34,639 bases of DNA, taken from an uncultured Prevotella sp. GTDB taxonomy: Bacteria; Bacteroidota; Bacteroidia; Bacteroidales; Bacteroidaceae. Both the position numbers and the translations under genes were made by a program. Under the pieces are notes generated by a model. The model saw only the letters and a list, made by a program, of their open reading frames with translations, ran no database searches and had not been told where the DNA came from. Of the stretch, positions 1 through 7,360 are shown in pieces (position 1 is the stretch's first letter; each line of letters begins with the position of its first letter). The DNA lies in NCBI GenBank assembly GCA_934203355.1, contig CAKPZC010000020.1, positions 1 to 34,639 of the forward strand, given 5' to 3'.

Positions 1-4
1 ATAT

Positions 5-42
5 GCAAGCATTGGGTAATTTATTGTTATCCAATGACTTGC
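5..42 (-). terminator. hairpin downstream of the first gene
   Basis: An inverted repeat pairs GCAAG-ATTGG with CCAAT-CTTGC around an AT-rich loop, 12 bases past the stop of the gene ending at 55. No T run follows in the minus-strand direction, so it may act as an mRNA 3' end stabiliser rather than a true intrinsic terminator. Confidence 0.35.
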
Positions 43-54
43 TTTCTTGTAAAA

Positions 55-357
55 TTACAAGTCTGCTAATTTAAGGTTTTTAAGAAATTTATAGCCCAAC
101 ATATCAAAAGTCAGAACTATTCTGCCTTCATTTTTAGCTGTAAAATTAAAACAACCGGCACTATCAGTTTCAACTCTGTCCTCATAATTTCCTCCGTTAG
201 GGAAATACACGACACTGTGCACAACTGCCCTCGCAAGAGGTTCACCCGTCTCTGCACTGACAATTTTGCCTTTTACGTTTTCGGCATTTGCCATTGAAGC
301 AGAGGTTAAAACTAACAATATTAAACATAATTTGAGCATTGCAACACAGTGTTTCAT
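55..357 (-). CDS. small secreted carboxypeptidase-regulatory-like protein
   Basis: The protein has about 100 residues. A basic-hydrophobic N-terminus ending in ASMANA looks like a Sec signal peptide, so the product is probably periplasmic or surface exposed. The remainder (VKGKIVSAETGEPLARAVV, then DSAGCFNF and a GY-containing end) matches the beta-sandwich carboxypeptidase regulatory-like fold often seen at the N-terminus of Bacteroidetes outer-membrane proteins; here it stands alone. The longer frame opens with TTG at 363, but the ATG at 357 gives a better signal peptide and was chosen. The codon use is AT-rich. The function is unknown; it could be the remnant of a larger surface protein. 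A frameshifted remnant lies just upstream, which suggests a decaying locus. Confidence 0.6.
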   Translation of the reverse strand: MKHCVAMLKLCLILLVLTSASMANAENVKGKIVSAETGEPLARAVVHSVVYFPNGGNYEDRVETDSAGCFNFTAKNEGRIVLTFDMLGYKFLKNLKLADL

Positions 358-404
358 AGTCAAAAAATTTTAGAGTTGATTAAAAGTTCATACAGGACAC
401 AAAA

Positions 405-640
405 TTAATATTTTTTTTGAGAATTCACCTTTAATAAGGTATTATATTGACTGTACTTTACACCCATAGTTATTAATAAGATAGTAAACTCACCCCAATA
501 AGAATAATTCTCATAGATGAACAGGCTGTAAACGCCAGGCTTTAATAATGGCAGTTGAACCTTTTCCTCTCCACCATTCAAACCTATAGTATGAACGACC
601 TGATCACTTCAATGTAAACTTCCTCATAAGCGTTAACTGT
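405..640 (-). pseudogene. frameshifted DUF3244-like C-terminal remnant
   Basis: On the minus strand, from about 613 down to the stop at 405-407, one frame reads SDQVVHTIGLNGGEEKV, then LKPGVYSLFIY and WGEFTIL. This resembles the C-terminal half of small secreted Bacteroidales proteins of the DUF3244 type (a glycine-led turn, L.PG.Y.L, then GEFTI). The preceding strand (NAYEEVYIEV) is read in a different frame, with stops on either side, so a frameshift near 605-612 breaks it. No start codon or signal peptide remains. The assignment to DUF3244 rests on pattern resemblance only. Confidence 0.4.
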
Positions 641-697
641 TTAAGTTTTTTTGCAAATTTAATTTATTAACACGATACGACAAAAAAATAAGGTCAA

Positions 698-730
698 AAA
701 AAGTTCACAAAAAGTTCACAAAAAGTTCAC
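698..730. repeat. three perfect tandem copies of AAAAAGTTCAC
   Basis: The 11-bp unit AAAAAGTTCAC occurs three times without a mismatch at 698-708, 709-719 and 720-730, directly against the terminator hairpin at 731-762. The spacing of 11 bases is close to one DNA helical turn. Confidence 0.85.
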
Positions 731-762
731 AAAAGGTACTTATTGATTAACAAGTGCCTTTT
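731..762 (-). terminator. intrinsic terminator of the TPR regulator gene
   Basis: AAAAGGTACTT and AAGTGCCTTTT pair around a ten-base loop, with a G-T pair, 20 bases beyond the stop at 782. In the minus direction the stem ends in TTTT, as expected for an intrinsic terminator. Confidence 0.6.
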
Positions 763-781
763 ATGAACTATCTAACTATTT

Positions 782-2557
782 CTATATCAGCCTTTTAACA
801 TATTCGTCAAAGTCTTTAGCAGATCCTTTAGTTTTTGTAAGTTTTTCGTACATTCTCTTACGAATATTAGCCACATTCTGTATAGAAAGTCCGGTAAGCA
901 CAGATACCTCAGATGGTTTAAAGTCAAGTTTGACAAGCATTAAAACCGAATACTCATTGTATGAAAGAGAAGACTTCAAGACAAATACCTCTTTATGATA
1001 GCGAGCTATAAATTCTTCTAATCGTGTTAGTTCTTCGTTTGTGGCTGTACGTGGTTTAGTATCCACAATATTCAGCAGAGTATTAATGATACCCATATCA
1101 TCTTCAGAGGATAAGGATGTGTCTTCGGTATTTAGTTTTAAGTTGCAACGCATTTTGTCGAGCAACTGTTTCTTATCATCTATGAGTTGTGAAATTTTGA
1201 GTCGTTGTTGTGACATCATCATTTCCAATTCTTTCTTGCCTTGTTCGAGTTGTTCAAGTTGCAAGCTTCTAATTTGGTCATTCTTCAGCATTGTTGCTAT
1301 TTGTCGCAATCTTTCCTGGCGTTCAATATTGATTTTATATTGTCGTTTGTTGATATACAATACAACAAACACAGCTATCACTATTAAAAGCATCACGACA
1401 GCCACAATTATCAGCATAAGATTTTTGACTTTTTTGTTGGCTTCATTAGCTTCGCGCTCTTTACTGCTATAATTATAGGCTGCCTGCAATTGTTGTATTC
1501 TTGCAGTATTTACCTCGTTATAATAAGCATCATTCTCTTGTCGTGCGAGTTCGGAATATTTGGCAACCGAATCAGCAATTCCAAGATTCATATACAACAA
1601 TCTTAATCCATTAAAATACTCCTCGCGGTGATTACTATCGGGATTAGAAGCAAGTCCTTTACGGAAAAAGTGGAAAGCACCATTATAATCATGCTTACGC
1701 ATACATATATGACCTCTCATAGAATAATATATTTCGCCACCAGCCACCACATTCCCTGTGGAATCTACATCACCAGAATACTTTTCAAACTGACGAACAA
1801 TCCAATCAGCCTTGGCAACATTATTTTTATTAAGCAAAACAAAGACATTAGGCATAAGAATTTTAACTGCATAGCTTTTAAGCCCCCTCTTCATGTATTC
1901 GGCGTATAACTTTTCTCTAATTTTCACAGCTTCATCCTTTCGCTTAGTCACATATAACCCATTCGCATATAATCCCTTACCAATCAACGCAACAATAGTA
2001 TCACCGCATTTATACGCAGAATGCACCACATTCAAATAAGCCTTCATAGCATCGTTCATGTCATATTGGTCATAAAAGATATAACCCATCTGTCCATATA
2101 TACGACTAAGTAGCTGAAAGTTGGTCGAGGGATTTGTTGTGTCAGCCAGTGCCACTGCCTTCTGATAATTGGTCAAAGCTTCGGGAAAATTTTTCATATC
2201 TCGATAAGCACTGCCGAGCACATAGTATGCCGACATCTGCTCGTCGAGAGTGCCGTGATGGTTGAAGTAGTCGGCTACGAGGCGTGGCAATGAATCCGAC
2301 GTGAACGGTATGTCGGAAGAGTTCTGCGCTCGCATTCGATAGAGGTTTAAGGTCATGCGATTGTGGCGTGAGATGCTAATATCGGAAGCCATAAAACTGT
2401 CGATAGAATCGATAGAGGTCTGGGGCTCCACCTGATAGAGAGAGTCCATGCGAGCCACAAACACGTCGGCGCGCTTGTCGTTGCATGCCACAAGTCCCAG
2501 AAGTGAAGCGAGACATGAGATTATTATTGTTATTCTCGTGAAGAAAGAAAGAGTCAT
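782..2557 (-). CDS. TPR lipoprotein with transmembrane helix and LuxR-like HTH
   Basis: This 591-residue protein has a layout common in Bacteroidetes. A signal peptide ends in a lipobox (LVAC, Cys25). About 340 residues of TPR-like helices follow (the segment with YYVLGSAYRDMKNFPEALTNY is typical), then a hydrophobic helix near residues 375-402 (LMLIIVAVVMLLIVIAVFVV), a charged coiled coil rich in Gln and Glu (about 405-470), and a C-terminal helix-turn-helix (EYSVLMLVKLDFKPSEVSVL, then VANIRKRMYEKL) of the LuxR/GerE kind. It probably links an envelope signal to transcription, although the predicted lipid anchor and the DNA-binding end must lie on opposite sides of the inner membrane. No target gene can be named. 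It is monocistronic, with its own terminator. Confidence 0.8.
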   Translation of the reverse strand: MTLSFFTRITIIISCLASLLGLVACNDKRADVFVARMDSLYQVEPQTSIDSIDSFMASDISISRHNRMTLNLYRMRAQNSSDIPFTSDSLPRLVADYFNHHGTLDEQMSAYYVLGSAYRDMKNFPEALTNYQKAVALADTTNPSTNFQLLSRIYGQMGYIFYDQYDMNDAMKAYLNVVHSAYKCGDTIVALIGKGLYANGLYVTKRKDEAVKIREKLYAEYMKRGLKSYAVKILMPNVFVLLNKNNVAKADWIVRQFEKYSGDVDSTGNVVAGGEIYYSMRGHICMRKHDYNGAFHFFRKGLASNPDSNHREEYFNGLRLLYMNLGIADSVAKYSELARQENDAYYNEVNTARIQQLQAAYNYSSKEREANEANKKVKNLMLIIVAVVMLLIVIAVFVVLYINKRQYKINIERQERLRQIATMLKNDQIRSLQLEQLEQGKKELEMMMSQQRLKISQLIDDKKQLLDKMRCNLKLNTEDTSLSSEDDMGIINTLLNIVDTKPRTATNEELTRLEEFIARYHKEVFVLKSSLSYNEYSVLMLVKLDFKPSEVSVLTGLSIQNVANIRKRMYEKLTKTKGSAKDFDEYVKRLI

Positions 2558-2587
2558 ATCAAACTTTAATCAGGTTAGCGTAGGCTA

Positions 2588-2595
2588 CAAATTTA
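2588..2595 (-). promoter_or_regulatory. candidate -7 box for the TPR regulator
   Basis: In the minus direction TAAATTTG (TAnnTTTG) lies about 30 bases before the ATG at 2557. No good TTTG is seen 19-20 bases upstream, so this is a half-site assignment. Confidence 0.4.
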
Positions 2596-2621
2596 GTGAG
2601 TAAAAAAAACGCCAAGGAAAT

Positions 2622-2655
2622 AAAAAGGCAGACAAATCCTTGCGACTTGTCTGCC
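2622..2655 (-). terminator. intrinsic terminator after the DUF3467 gene
   Basis: GGCAGACAA and TTGTCTGCC form a perfect 9-bp stem with an 11-base loop (2627-2655). In the minus direction TTTTT follows at 2622-2626. It lies about 30 bases past the stop at 2685. Confidence 0.85.
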
Positions 2656-2684
2656 CTATCTCTATATTAAGAAAGTTCTAAGAA

Positions 2685-3005
2685 TTAAGCTTCTGCGGGC
2701 TGCTCGAACGGAGTAGCTGTGCGGGGCTGCTGAGCCTCGGGAAGGTTGATCTTGCCGAACTGCTGCTCGTACTTCTGAATGTTGTCGTTCAAAGCCATGA
2801 GCAAACGCTTAGCGTGCTCGGGAGCCATAACGACGCGGCTGCGAACCTGAGGCTGCTGCATACCGGGGAGCATGCAAGTGAAGTCGAGGATGAAATCGCT
2901 TGAAGAGTGAGTGATGAGAGCGAGGTTAGCGTATACGCCTACTCCGATTTCTGGCTTCAGCTCAATCTGAAGACCCTGGGGCTGGTTGTTGTTGTTTTCT
3001 GCCAT
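2685..3005 (-). CDS. DUF3467 family protein
   Basis: This is a short, signal-less protein of 106 residues. Its core (IELKPEIGVGVYANLALITH, then DFILDFTCMLPG, then VVMAPEHAKRLLMALNDNI) matches the DUF3467 family (PF11950), which is widespread in Bacteroidetes and some other phyla and has no established function. The N-terminus is Asn/Gln rich and the C-terminus Pro/Ala rich. It is a single-gene unit: a strong promoter (3119-3150) and a strong terminator (2622-2655) bracket it, with a leader of roughly 105 bases. Its GC content is higher than that of the regulator gene downstream. Family assignment is confident; role is unknown. Confidence 0.88.
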   Translation of the reverse strand: MAENNNNQPQGLQIELKPEIGVGVYANLALITHSSSDFILDFTCMLPGMQQPQVRSRVVMAPEHAKRLLMALNDNIQKYEQQFGKINLPEAQQPRTATPFEQPAEA

Positions 3006-3118
3006 TTTTATTTTTGATTTAAGTTTATAATTATGTGCATTATCTCATATACCATACGCCCCACCCAAAGACGACCGTCATGCAGTCATCGTTGTGCGGG
3101 GTGTTATGATTTGTAATG

Positions 3119-3150
3119 CAAAGATAGCATTTTAGGATTGATTCTGCAAA
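3119..3150 (-). promoter_or_regulatory. Bacteroidetes-type promoter for the DUF3467 gene
   Basis: In the minus direction TTTG (3147-3150) is followed after exactly 20 bases by TATCTTTG (3119-3126), an exact match to the TTTG / TAnnTTTG arrangement of the primary sigma factor in this phylum. Confidence 0.8.
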
Positions 3151-3186
3151 TATTTGTACGTTTAATTACATGTGAGTACTTTTTTT

Positions 3187-4146
3187 TTACTCTTCGTTGT
3201 GTTTTTTCTGCGCAATCCATATCTCCCAACTGTTGATGATGTTCTGCCAGAGGATGTAGCACCCCGGTCCGACTGACGAGAGTGGTGTGAGATAGGCACA
3301 GGCTATCCATATGGCGAAGGCGGTGTTTTTCTGTCCCAATGCTTGGCCTGCATTTACGGTCTGTCGGTAGTGGGAGCCTATGACGCGTCCACATCCAAAC
3401 TGGAACAGACAAAGTAGCAGTCCGCTGAGGGCTATAAGGAGCAGGAAGCCTATGGTGGTCTGAGCATGGAGGATGTTCTTCATCGTGGTGCCAGAGACTA
3501 TCAACAATGAGCATCCCCATAGATAATACGACAAGTCCTTAATGGCTATGATGCGTCGGCAGAGCCACTTGGCATAGTGCTTCACAATATAGGCGAGAAT
3601 CATAGGCACGACGAGCACTGTGAACACCTTGTTTAATATCATGAGGAAGGCTTGCATGAAATGGATGTCGGCTGCTTGGTCGATTATCGGGAAGAAAAGA
3701 GGGATGAGCAGGGCGGTGATGATATTGGAGAGGAAGGTGTAGGTGGTCATTTCCTCAAGGTTGCCGCCAAGTTTCTGGGTGACTACGGCAGCGGCTGAGG
3801 CACAGGGGCAGATGATGCACGTCAGCACTGCCTCGGCAAGGATAAGGCTGTTGCCCGAAAGTTGGAAAACAACTATTACTGCCACCACTGCCAGCACCGT
3901 GAGCACCTGGAACAGAGCAATGCTCCAATGCCATGCCACGGGACGCAGTTTGCGATAGTCGACCTTGCAGAATGTGACAAACAAAACAAGAAACATAAAC
4001 ATCGGAAGAAGGGCATCGAACACGGGGGCTGCGGCACACGCGAAATTGTCGAGTGCGGGAATAAGGGCAAAGAACAGATACACCACAATGCCCGTGGTGA
4101 TGGCAACCGGAAGCGTCCAGTCTTTTATGAATCGAATTAACTGCAT
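3187..4146 (-). CDS. BASS-family (bile acid:sodium symporter-like) transporter
   Basis: The protein has 319 residues and is almost entirely hydrophobic helices (about nine or ten), with short loops. The segment AVLTCIICPCASAAAVVTQK followed by LGGN matches the conserved Pro/Ser-rich motif of the BASS superfamily (PF01758), in which a crossover region binds sodium. Relatives carry bile acids, pantoate, pyruvate or other organic anions; the substrate cannot be read from the sequence. The start at 4146 gives a short N-terminus (MQLIRFIKDW) directly before the first membrane helix. It is a single gene. It lies about 1.8 kb beyond the 3' end of the citrate/isocitrate block with a terminator between, so an organic-acid role is only a guess. 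Confidence 0.82.
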   Translation of the reverse strand: MQLIRFIKDWTLPVAITTGIVVYLFFALIPALDNFACAAAPVFDALLPMFMFLVLFVTFCKVDYRKLRPVAWHWSIALFQVLTVLAVVAVIVVFQLSGNSLILAEAVLTCIICPCASAAAVVTQKLGGNLEEMTTYTFLSNIITALLIPLFFPIIDQAADIHFMQAFLMILNKVFTVLVVPMILAYIVKHYAKWLCRRIIAIKDLSYYLWGCSLLIVSGTTMKNILHAQTTIGFLLLIALSGLLLCLFQFGCGRVIGSHYRQTVNAGQALGQKNTAFAIWIACAYLTPLSSVGPGCYILWQNIINSWEIWIAQKKHNEE

Positions 4147-4171
4147 AATGTTGTTGGTTTCGTTTGACAGG

Positions 4172-4179
4172 CAAAATTA
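4172..4179 (-). promoter_or_regulatory. candidate -7 box for the BASS transporter
   Basis: TAATTTTG in the minus direction fits TAnnTTTG, with the ATG 26 bases downstream. The nearest upstream TTG is 22 bases away, inside the terminator stem of the fucosidase gene, so the two signals are packed together. Confidence 0.45.
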
Positions 4180-4189
4180 CTCAAAAAAA

Positions 4190-4242
4190 ATAGAAAACGG
4201 ACAACAGCCACAACTTATTTGTAGTGTTGTGGTTGTTGTCCG
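4190..4242 (-). terminator. strong intrinsic terminator after the fucosidase
   Basis: CGGACAACA-CCACAAC pairs with GTTGTGG-TGTTGTCCG (4198-4242), a 16-bp stem with one mismatch. In the minus direction it is followed by TTTTCTATTTTTTTT. Confidence 0.9.
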
Positions 4243-4264
4243 TGATGTGATAGGCAAGTATTCT

Positions 4265-5650
4265 CTACTTGGCTACAAACTTAAACGCCAATGGCTCTGC
4301 CTTGGTTCCGACTGGTATCTGCACAATCACCTGATCGCCCTTGACAGAATACTTCACTGACTTACCGGTATTGAGCAGTGTAAGTTTTCCCTTAGGTTTG
4401 TTGGCTGTCCACGTGATAGTCTGCGGAGCCGACTCGCCGTCCTCAATGGCATAGATGGCATAGAGGGTTTTCTTGTCCTTCGACGCGGTGAACCATGTCT
4501 TGCCGTCATTATAGTGAGGAGTGATTACCGTATTATATATAGCCTCGCCGTTGTGTTTCAACCAAGAACCGATGTTGAGCAAAATCTTCTGCACCTCGGG
4601 CTGGATTGTGCCCTCGGGAGTTGGGCCCACTCCCAAAGCCAGGCTGCCACCCTTAGCCACTATTTCCGACAGGATAGCAATCACCTTGGCAGGCGACTTG
4701 AACTTTGCACCAGGAATATAGCTCCAGGCATGGCTCAACGTGATGCAGCTCTCCCAAGGAATATTGAGTTGCTTGGCAGGAATGCCCTGCTCGGGAGTCT
4801 GATAGTTCTCGTTCTTGCCACGGATGGTGCGGTCGACACTGATAAGTCCGGGGTTGCGCTTGCGTGCCTCAACGAGCAAGGAGTCGAGACCTATTTGTTC
4901 GCCAGTAATCCATCCGCCGTCGAGCCACAGAATGTCGAGTTTGCCGTAGTCGGAAGTAAGTTCGGATAGTTGATTCTGTGTGAACTTCACGTAGTTCTGC
5001 CACCAATCGGGATGTTGCTTAATGCTATAGTTGATGCCACGTCGTGGGGTTGCATAATATGGATTCCAGAACCACTTGGAGTGCCAGTCGGGTTTTGAGA
5101 AATAGCAGCCAATCATAAAGCCCTGCTTGCGATAGGCATCGAACACTTCCTTAGCCACATTCTTGCGCGGATTGTTGGCAAAGGGTCCGTTGGCGATGGA
5201 AAAGTCGGTATACTTGGAATCGAACATACAGAAACCGTCGTGGTGCTTGGTGGTGAAAATCATGTATTTCATACCAGCCTTCTTCATAACGTCAGCCCAA
5301 AGGTCGGGATTGAACTTCACTGGATTCAAGGAGTCCTTCTGGCTCCAATACCACTGTTTGTCTTTCTCATAATCATCGAATCGTTCGCGTCGAATCCAAT
5401 CTTCGGAGCAGATAGACCACGACTCCACCACTCCAGCCTGGCTGTAGAGTCCCCAGTGCATAAGAACACCGAATTTCTGGTCTTGCCAGTGTTTAAGATT
5501 TTGTAGCACCTGCTTGTCTTCGGGCCATACATAGTCGGAAACCTCCGACTGTTCGTGAACGAAACTCTGGTCGCTCTTGTCTTGTGCGTTGGCGGCAACA
5601 ACCGAAGCCGTAAGCGCAAGCCCAAGAGTCATTAGTTTTAAGTTTTTCAT
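4265..5650 (-). CDS. secreted alpha-L-fucosidase, GH29 family
   Basis: This is a 461-residue protein from the chosen ATG at 5650; an open frame runs 21 codons further upstream, but the chosen start begins a clean signal peptide (MKNLKLMTLGLALTASVVAA, cleavage after NAQ) and follows a good promoter. GH29 features are clear: MHWGLYSQAG (64-73), TKHHDGFCMFDSKYTDFSI (133-151) and LDILWLDGGW, whose Asp at about 244 occupies the position of the nucleophile in this family. The C-terminus is a beta-rich domain. GH29 enzymes remove terminal alpha-fucose with retention. A periplasmic or surface role in host-glycan or mucin degradation is likely. No SusC/SusD pair is nearby, so it is not in a polysaccharide utilisation locus here. 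Confidence 0.92.
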   Translation of the reverse strand: MKNLKLMTLGLALTASVVAANAQDKSDQSFVHEQSEVSDYVWPEDKQVLQNLKHWQDQKFGVLMHWGLYSQAGVVESWSICSEDWIRRERFDDYEKDKQWYWSQKDSLNPVKFNPDLWADVMKKAGMKYMIFTTKHHDGFCMFDSKYTDFSIANGPFANNPRKNVAKEVFDAYRKQGFMIGCYFSKPDWHSKWFWNPYYATPRRGINYSIKQHPDWWQNYVKFTQNQLSELTSDYGKLDILWLDGGWITGEQIGLDSLLVEARKRNPGLISVDRTIRGKNENYQTPEQGIPAKQLNIPWESCITLSHAWSYIPGAKFKSPAKVIAILSEIVAKGGSLALGVGPTPEGTIQPEVQKILLNIGSWLKHNGEAIYNTVITPHYNDGKTWFTASKDKKTLYAIYAIEDGESAPQTITWTANKPKGKLTLLNTGKSVKYSVKGDQVIVQIPVGTKAEPLAFKFVAK

Positions 5651-5686
5651 ACGTGTTTGTTTTCTCTCTAATTGTGAATTTGGATG

Positions 5687-5718
5687 TAAAGGTAGTAACT
5701 TTAAGCGAAGCAACCAAA
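5687..5718 (-). promoter_or_regulatory. Bacteroidetes-type promoter for the fucosidase
   Basis: In the minus direction TTTG (5715-5718), 20 bases, then TACCTTTA (5687-5694). The ATG at 5650 follows about 36 bases later, which supports the shorter start. Confidence 0.75.
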
Positions 5719-5753
5719 TTTAGAATCAGAAATATGCAGACAAGACATAAAAA

Positions 5754-5828
5754 CAACACAGACAACATGCTCAACATATTCAACCGTCGGAAACCAGGTT
5801 GTCCACGTTGTGCGTGTTGTCTGTGCTG
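5754..5828. repeat. paired period-9 repeat arms (CAAC-N5)
   Basis: The left arm (5754-5789) reads CAACACAGA, CAACATGCT, CAACATATT, CAACCGTCG. The right arm (5794-5828), read as its reverse complement, gives CAGCACAGA, CAACACGCA, CAACGTGGA, CAACCTGG. The two arms are therefore diverged reverse complements with the same 9-base period and only a few bases between them. It lies between icd and the fucosidase promoter. Confidence 0.75.
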
Positions 5829-5842
5829 TATGTTTTAAAGTA

Positions 5843-5936
5843 TTTAAGTTTCGCAAGCGAAAGAAGTTATCGGAATTTATCAGAAGATAACTCGCTTCGC
5901 TCGTGAAGTTAATGGACAAATGCCCAATTGTTTAAG
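5843..5936 (+). repeat. 94-bp dispersed element, copy A
   Basis: This 94-bp stretch begins TTTAAGTTTCGCAAGCGAAA and ends AATTGTTTAAG. It recurs, reverse complemented and also 94 bp long, at 29523-29616, with most positions identical. It contains two small hairpins (TTTCGCAAGCGAAA and CTCGCTTCGCTCG). It starts 16 bases from the icd stop codon. Confidence 0.85.
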
Positions 5937-5952
5937 CTCTATTCATCCCATT

Positions 5953-7164
5953 TTAAGCGAGACGCTTCTCCAGACGCTCACGGATTGCGCCGATGAATCC
6001 AGCTGAATTCATGGTCTGAGGAGTTACACCCTCCATAAGACCAGCGAGGTCCTTGGTCACGATGCCCTCATTGAGAGTCTCGAAGCAAGCAGCCTCGAGC
6101 TGGTTGCCAAAGTTGACGAGTTCGGGCAGGTTGTCCATCTCGCCGCGCTTGCGCAATGCGCCACTCCATGCGAAGATAGTAGCCATCGGGTTGGTAGAAG
6201 TCTCCTCACCCTTGAGATACTTGTAGTAGTGGCGAGTAACGGTGCCGTGTGCAGCCTCGAACTCATATTTGCCGTCGGGCGAAACGAGAACAGAAGTCAT
6301 CATAGCCAACGAGCCGAATGCTGTAGAAACCATGTCGGACATAACGTCGCCATCGTAGTTCTTGCAAGCCCAGATGAATCCACCCTTAGAACGGATAACA
6401 CGTGCTACGGCGTCGTCGATGAGAGTGTAGAAGAACTCCAATCCGCGCTTTTCGAACTCCTCCTTATACTCCTCGAACACCTCGTAGAAGATAATCTTGA
6501 ACTGTGCGTCGTACTTCTTAGAGATGGTGTCTTTGGTGGAGAACCAGAGGCTCTGGTTGGTGTCAAGAGCAAACTTGAAGCAAGAGTGAGCAAACGAACG
6601 AATAGACTTGTCGGTGTTGTGCATTGCCTGGAGCACACCAGCACCCTTGAATGTGTGAACTACAACCTCCTCGTGCTTGCCGCTCTCGCCGTCGAAAATG
6701 AGCTTGGCAACACCTGGCTCGTCGGCGCGAATCTCAACGCTCTTGTAAACGTCGCCATAAGCGTGACGTGCGATAGTGATAGGCTTCTCCCAGTTCTTCA
6801 CTGCCGGGTGGATGCTCGGGATAGTGATAGGAGTACGGAATACGGTGCCGTCGAGGATAGAGCGGATAGTGCCATTAGGGCTCTTCCACATCTGATGGAG
6901 TTTATACTCGTCCATGCGCTGATGGTTGGGAGTAATGGTGGCACACTTCACGGCAACACCAAGGCGCTTTGTAGCCTCTGCAGCATCCTTAGTAATCTGG
7001 TCGCCTGTCTCGTCGCGCTTAACAAGACCGAGGTCATAATATTCTGATTTGAGGTCAACGAACGGAAGGATAAGCTCATCCTTAATCATTTTCCACAATA
7101 TACGGGTCATCTCGTCGCCATCCATCTCTACGATAGGAGTGGTCATCTGAATTTTCTGTTCCAT
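5953..7164 (-). CDS. icd: isocitrate dehydrogenase, NADP-dependent
   Basis: The 403-residue protein converts isocitrate to 2-oxoglutarate with release of CO2 and NADPH. The sequence is of the eukaryote-like homodimeric subfamily (about 400-410 residues): TPIVEMDGDEMTRI at the N-terminus, the isocitrate-binding segment SPNGTIRSILDGTVFR, the metal-binding FIWACKNYDGDVMSD region, and the cofactor loop AAHGTVTRHYYKY. The start at 7164 gives the usual N-terminal length. It lies downstream of the aconitase-family gene on the same strand, 196 bases away; that gap is filled by a repeat hairpin and shows no clear promoter, so co-transcription is likely. Together with the neighbouring hydratase and GltBD it supplies and uses 2-oxoglutarate for glutamate synthesis. 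Confidence 0.95.
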   Translation of the reverse strand: MEQKIQMTTPIVEMDGDEMTRILWKMIKDELILPFVDLKSEYYDLGLVKRDETGDQITKDAAEATKRLGVAVKCATITPNHQRMDEYKLHQMWKSPNGTIRSILDGTVFRTPITIPSIHPAVKNWEKPITIARHAYGDVYKSVEIRADEPGVAKLIFDGESGKHEEVVVHTFKGAGVLQAMHNTDKSIRSFAHSCFKFALDTNQSLWFSTKDTISKKYDAQFKIIFYEVFEEYKEEFEKRGLEFFYTLIDDAVARVIRSKGGFIWACKNYDGDVMSDMVSTAFGSLAMMTSVLVSPDGKYEFEAAHGTVTRHYYKYLKGEETSTNPMATIFAWSGALRKRGEMDNLPELVNFGNQLEAACFETLNEGIVTKDLAGLMEGVTPQTMNSAGFIGAIRERLEKRLA

Positions 7165-7167
7165 AGT

Positions 7168-7352
7168 AATATGATTTTTGAGTTTTGAATTTTGAGTTTT
7201 GAATTGTTGCCAGAGGCAATTTTGAGTTTTGAGTTTTGAGTTTTGAATTTTGAGTTTTGAATTTTGAATTGTAGTCTACCAATTCCAAATTGAATAATTC
7301 AAAATCGGCGTAGCCGACAATTCAAAATTCAAAACTCAAAATTCAAAATTCC
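7168..7352. repeat. paired heptad-repeat arms between the hydratase gene and icd
   Basis: The left part (7168-7270) is a run of TTTTGAA and TTTTGAG heptamers interrupted by TTGCC-AGA-GGCAA. The right part (7295-7352) is the reverse complement type (TTCAAAA, CTCAAAA) preceded by TCGGC-GTA-GCCGA. The transcript of either strand could fold into a long stem with small triloop hairpins. It fills nearly the whole gap between two co-directional genes; no promoter-like box is seen in it. Confidence 0.9.
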
Positions 7353-7360
7353 TAATTCCT

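Noticed and set aside
6229..7047. 272-codon plus-strand frame opposite icd
   Set aside because: It is an antisense shadow of a gene with intact motifs; its translation has no domain and no promoter.
7082..7288. 68-codon frame with NSKFKTQNSKL repeats
   Set aside because: The peptide is only a translation of heptad repeats plus part of icd in a wrong frame.
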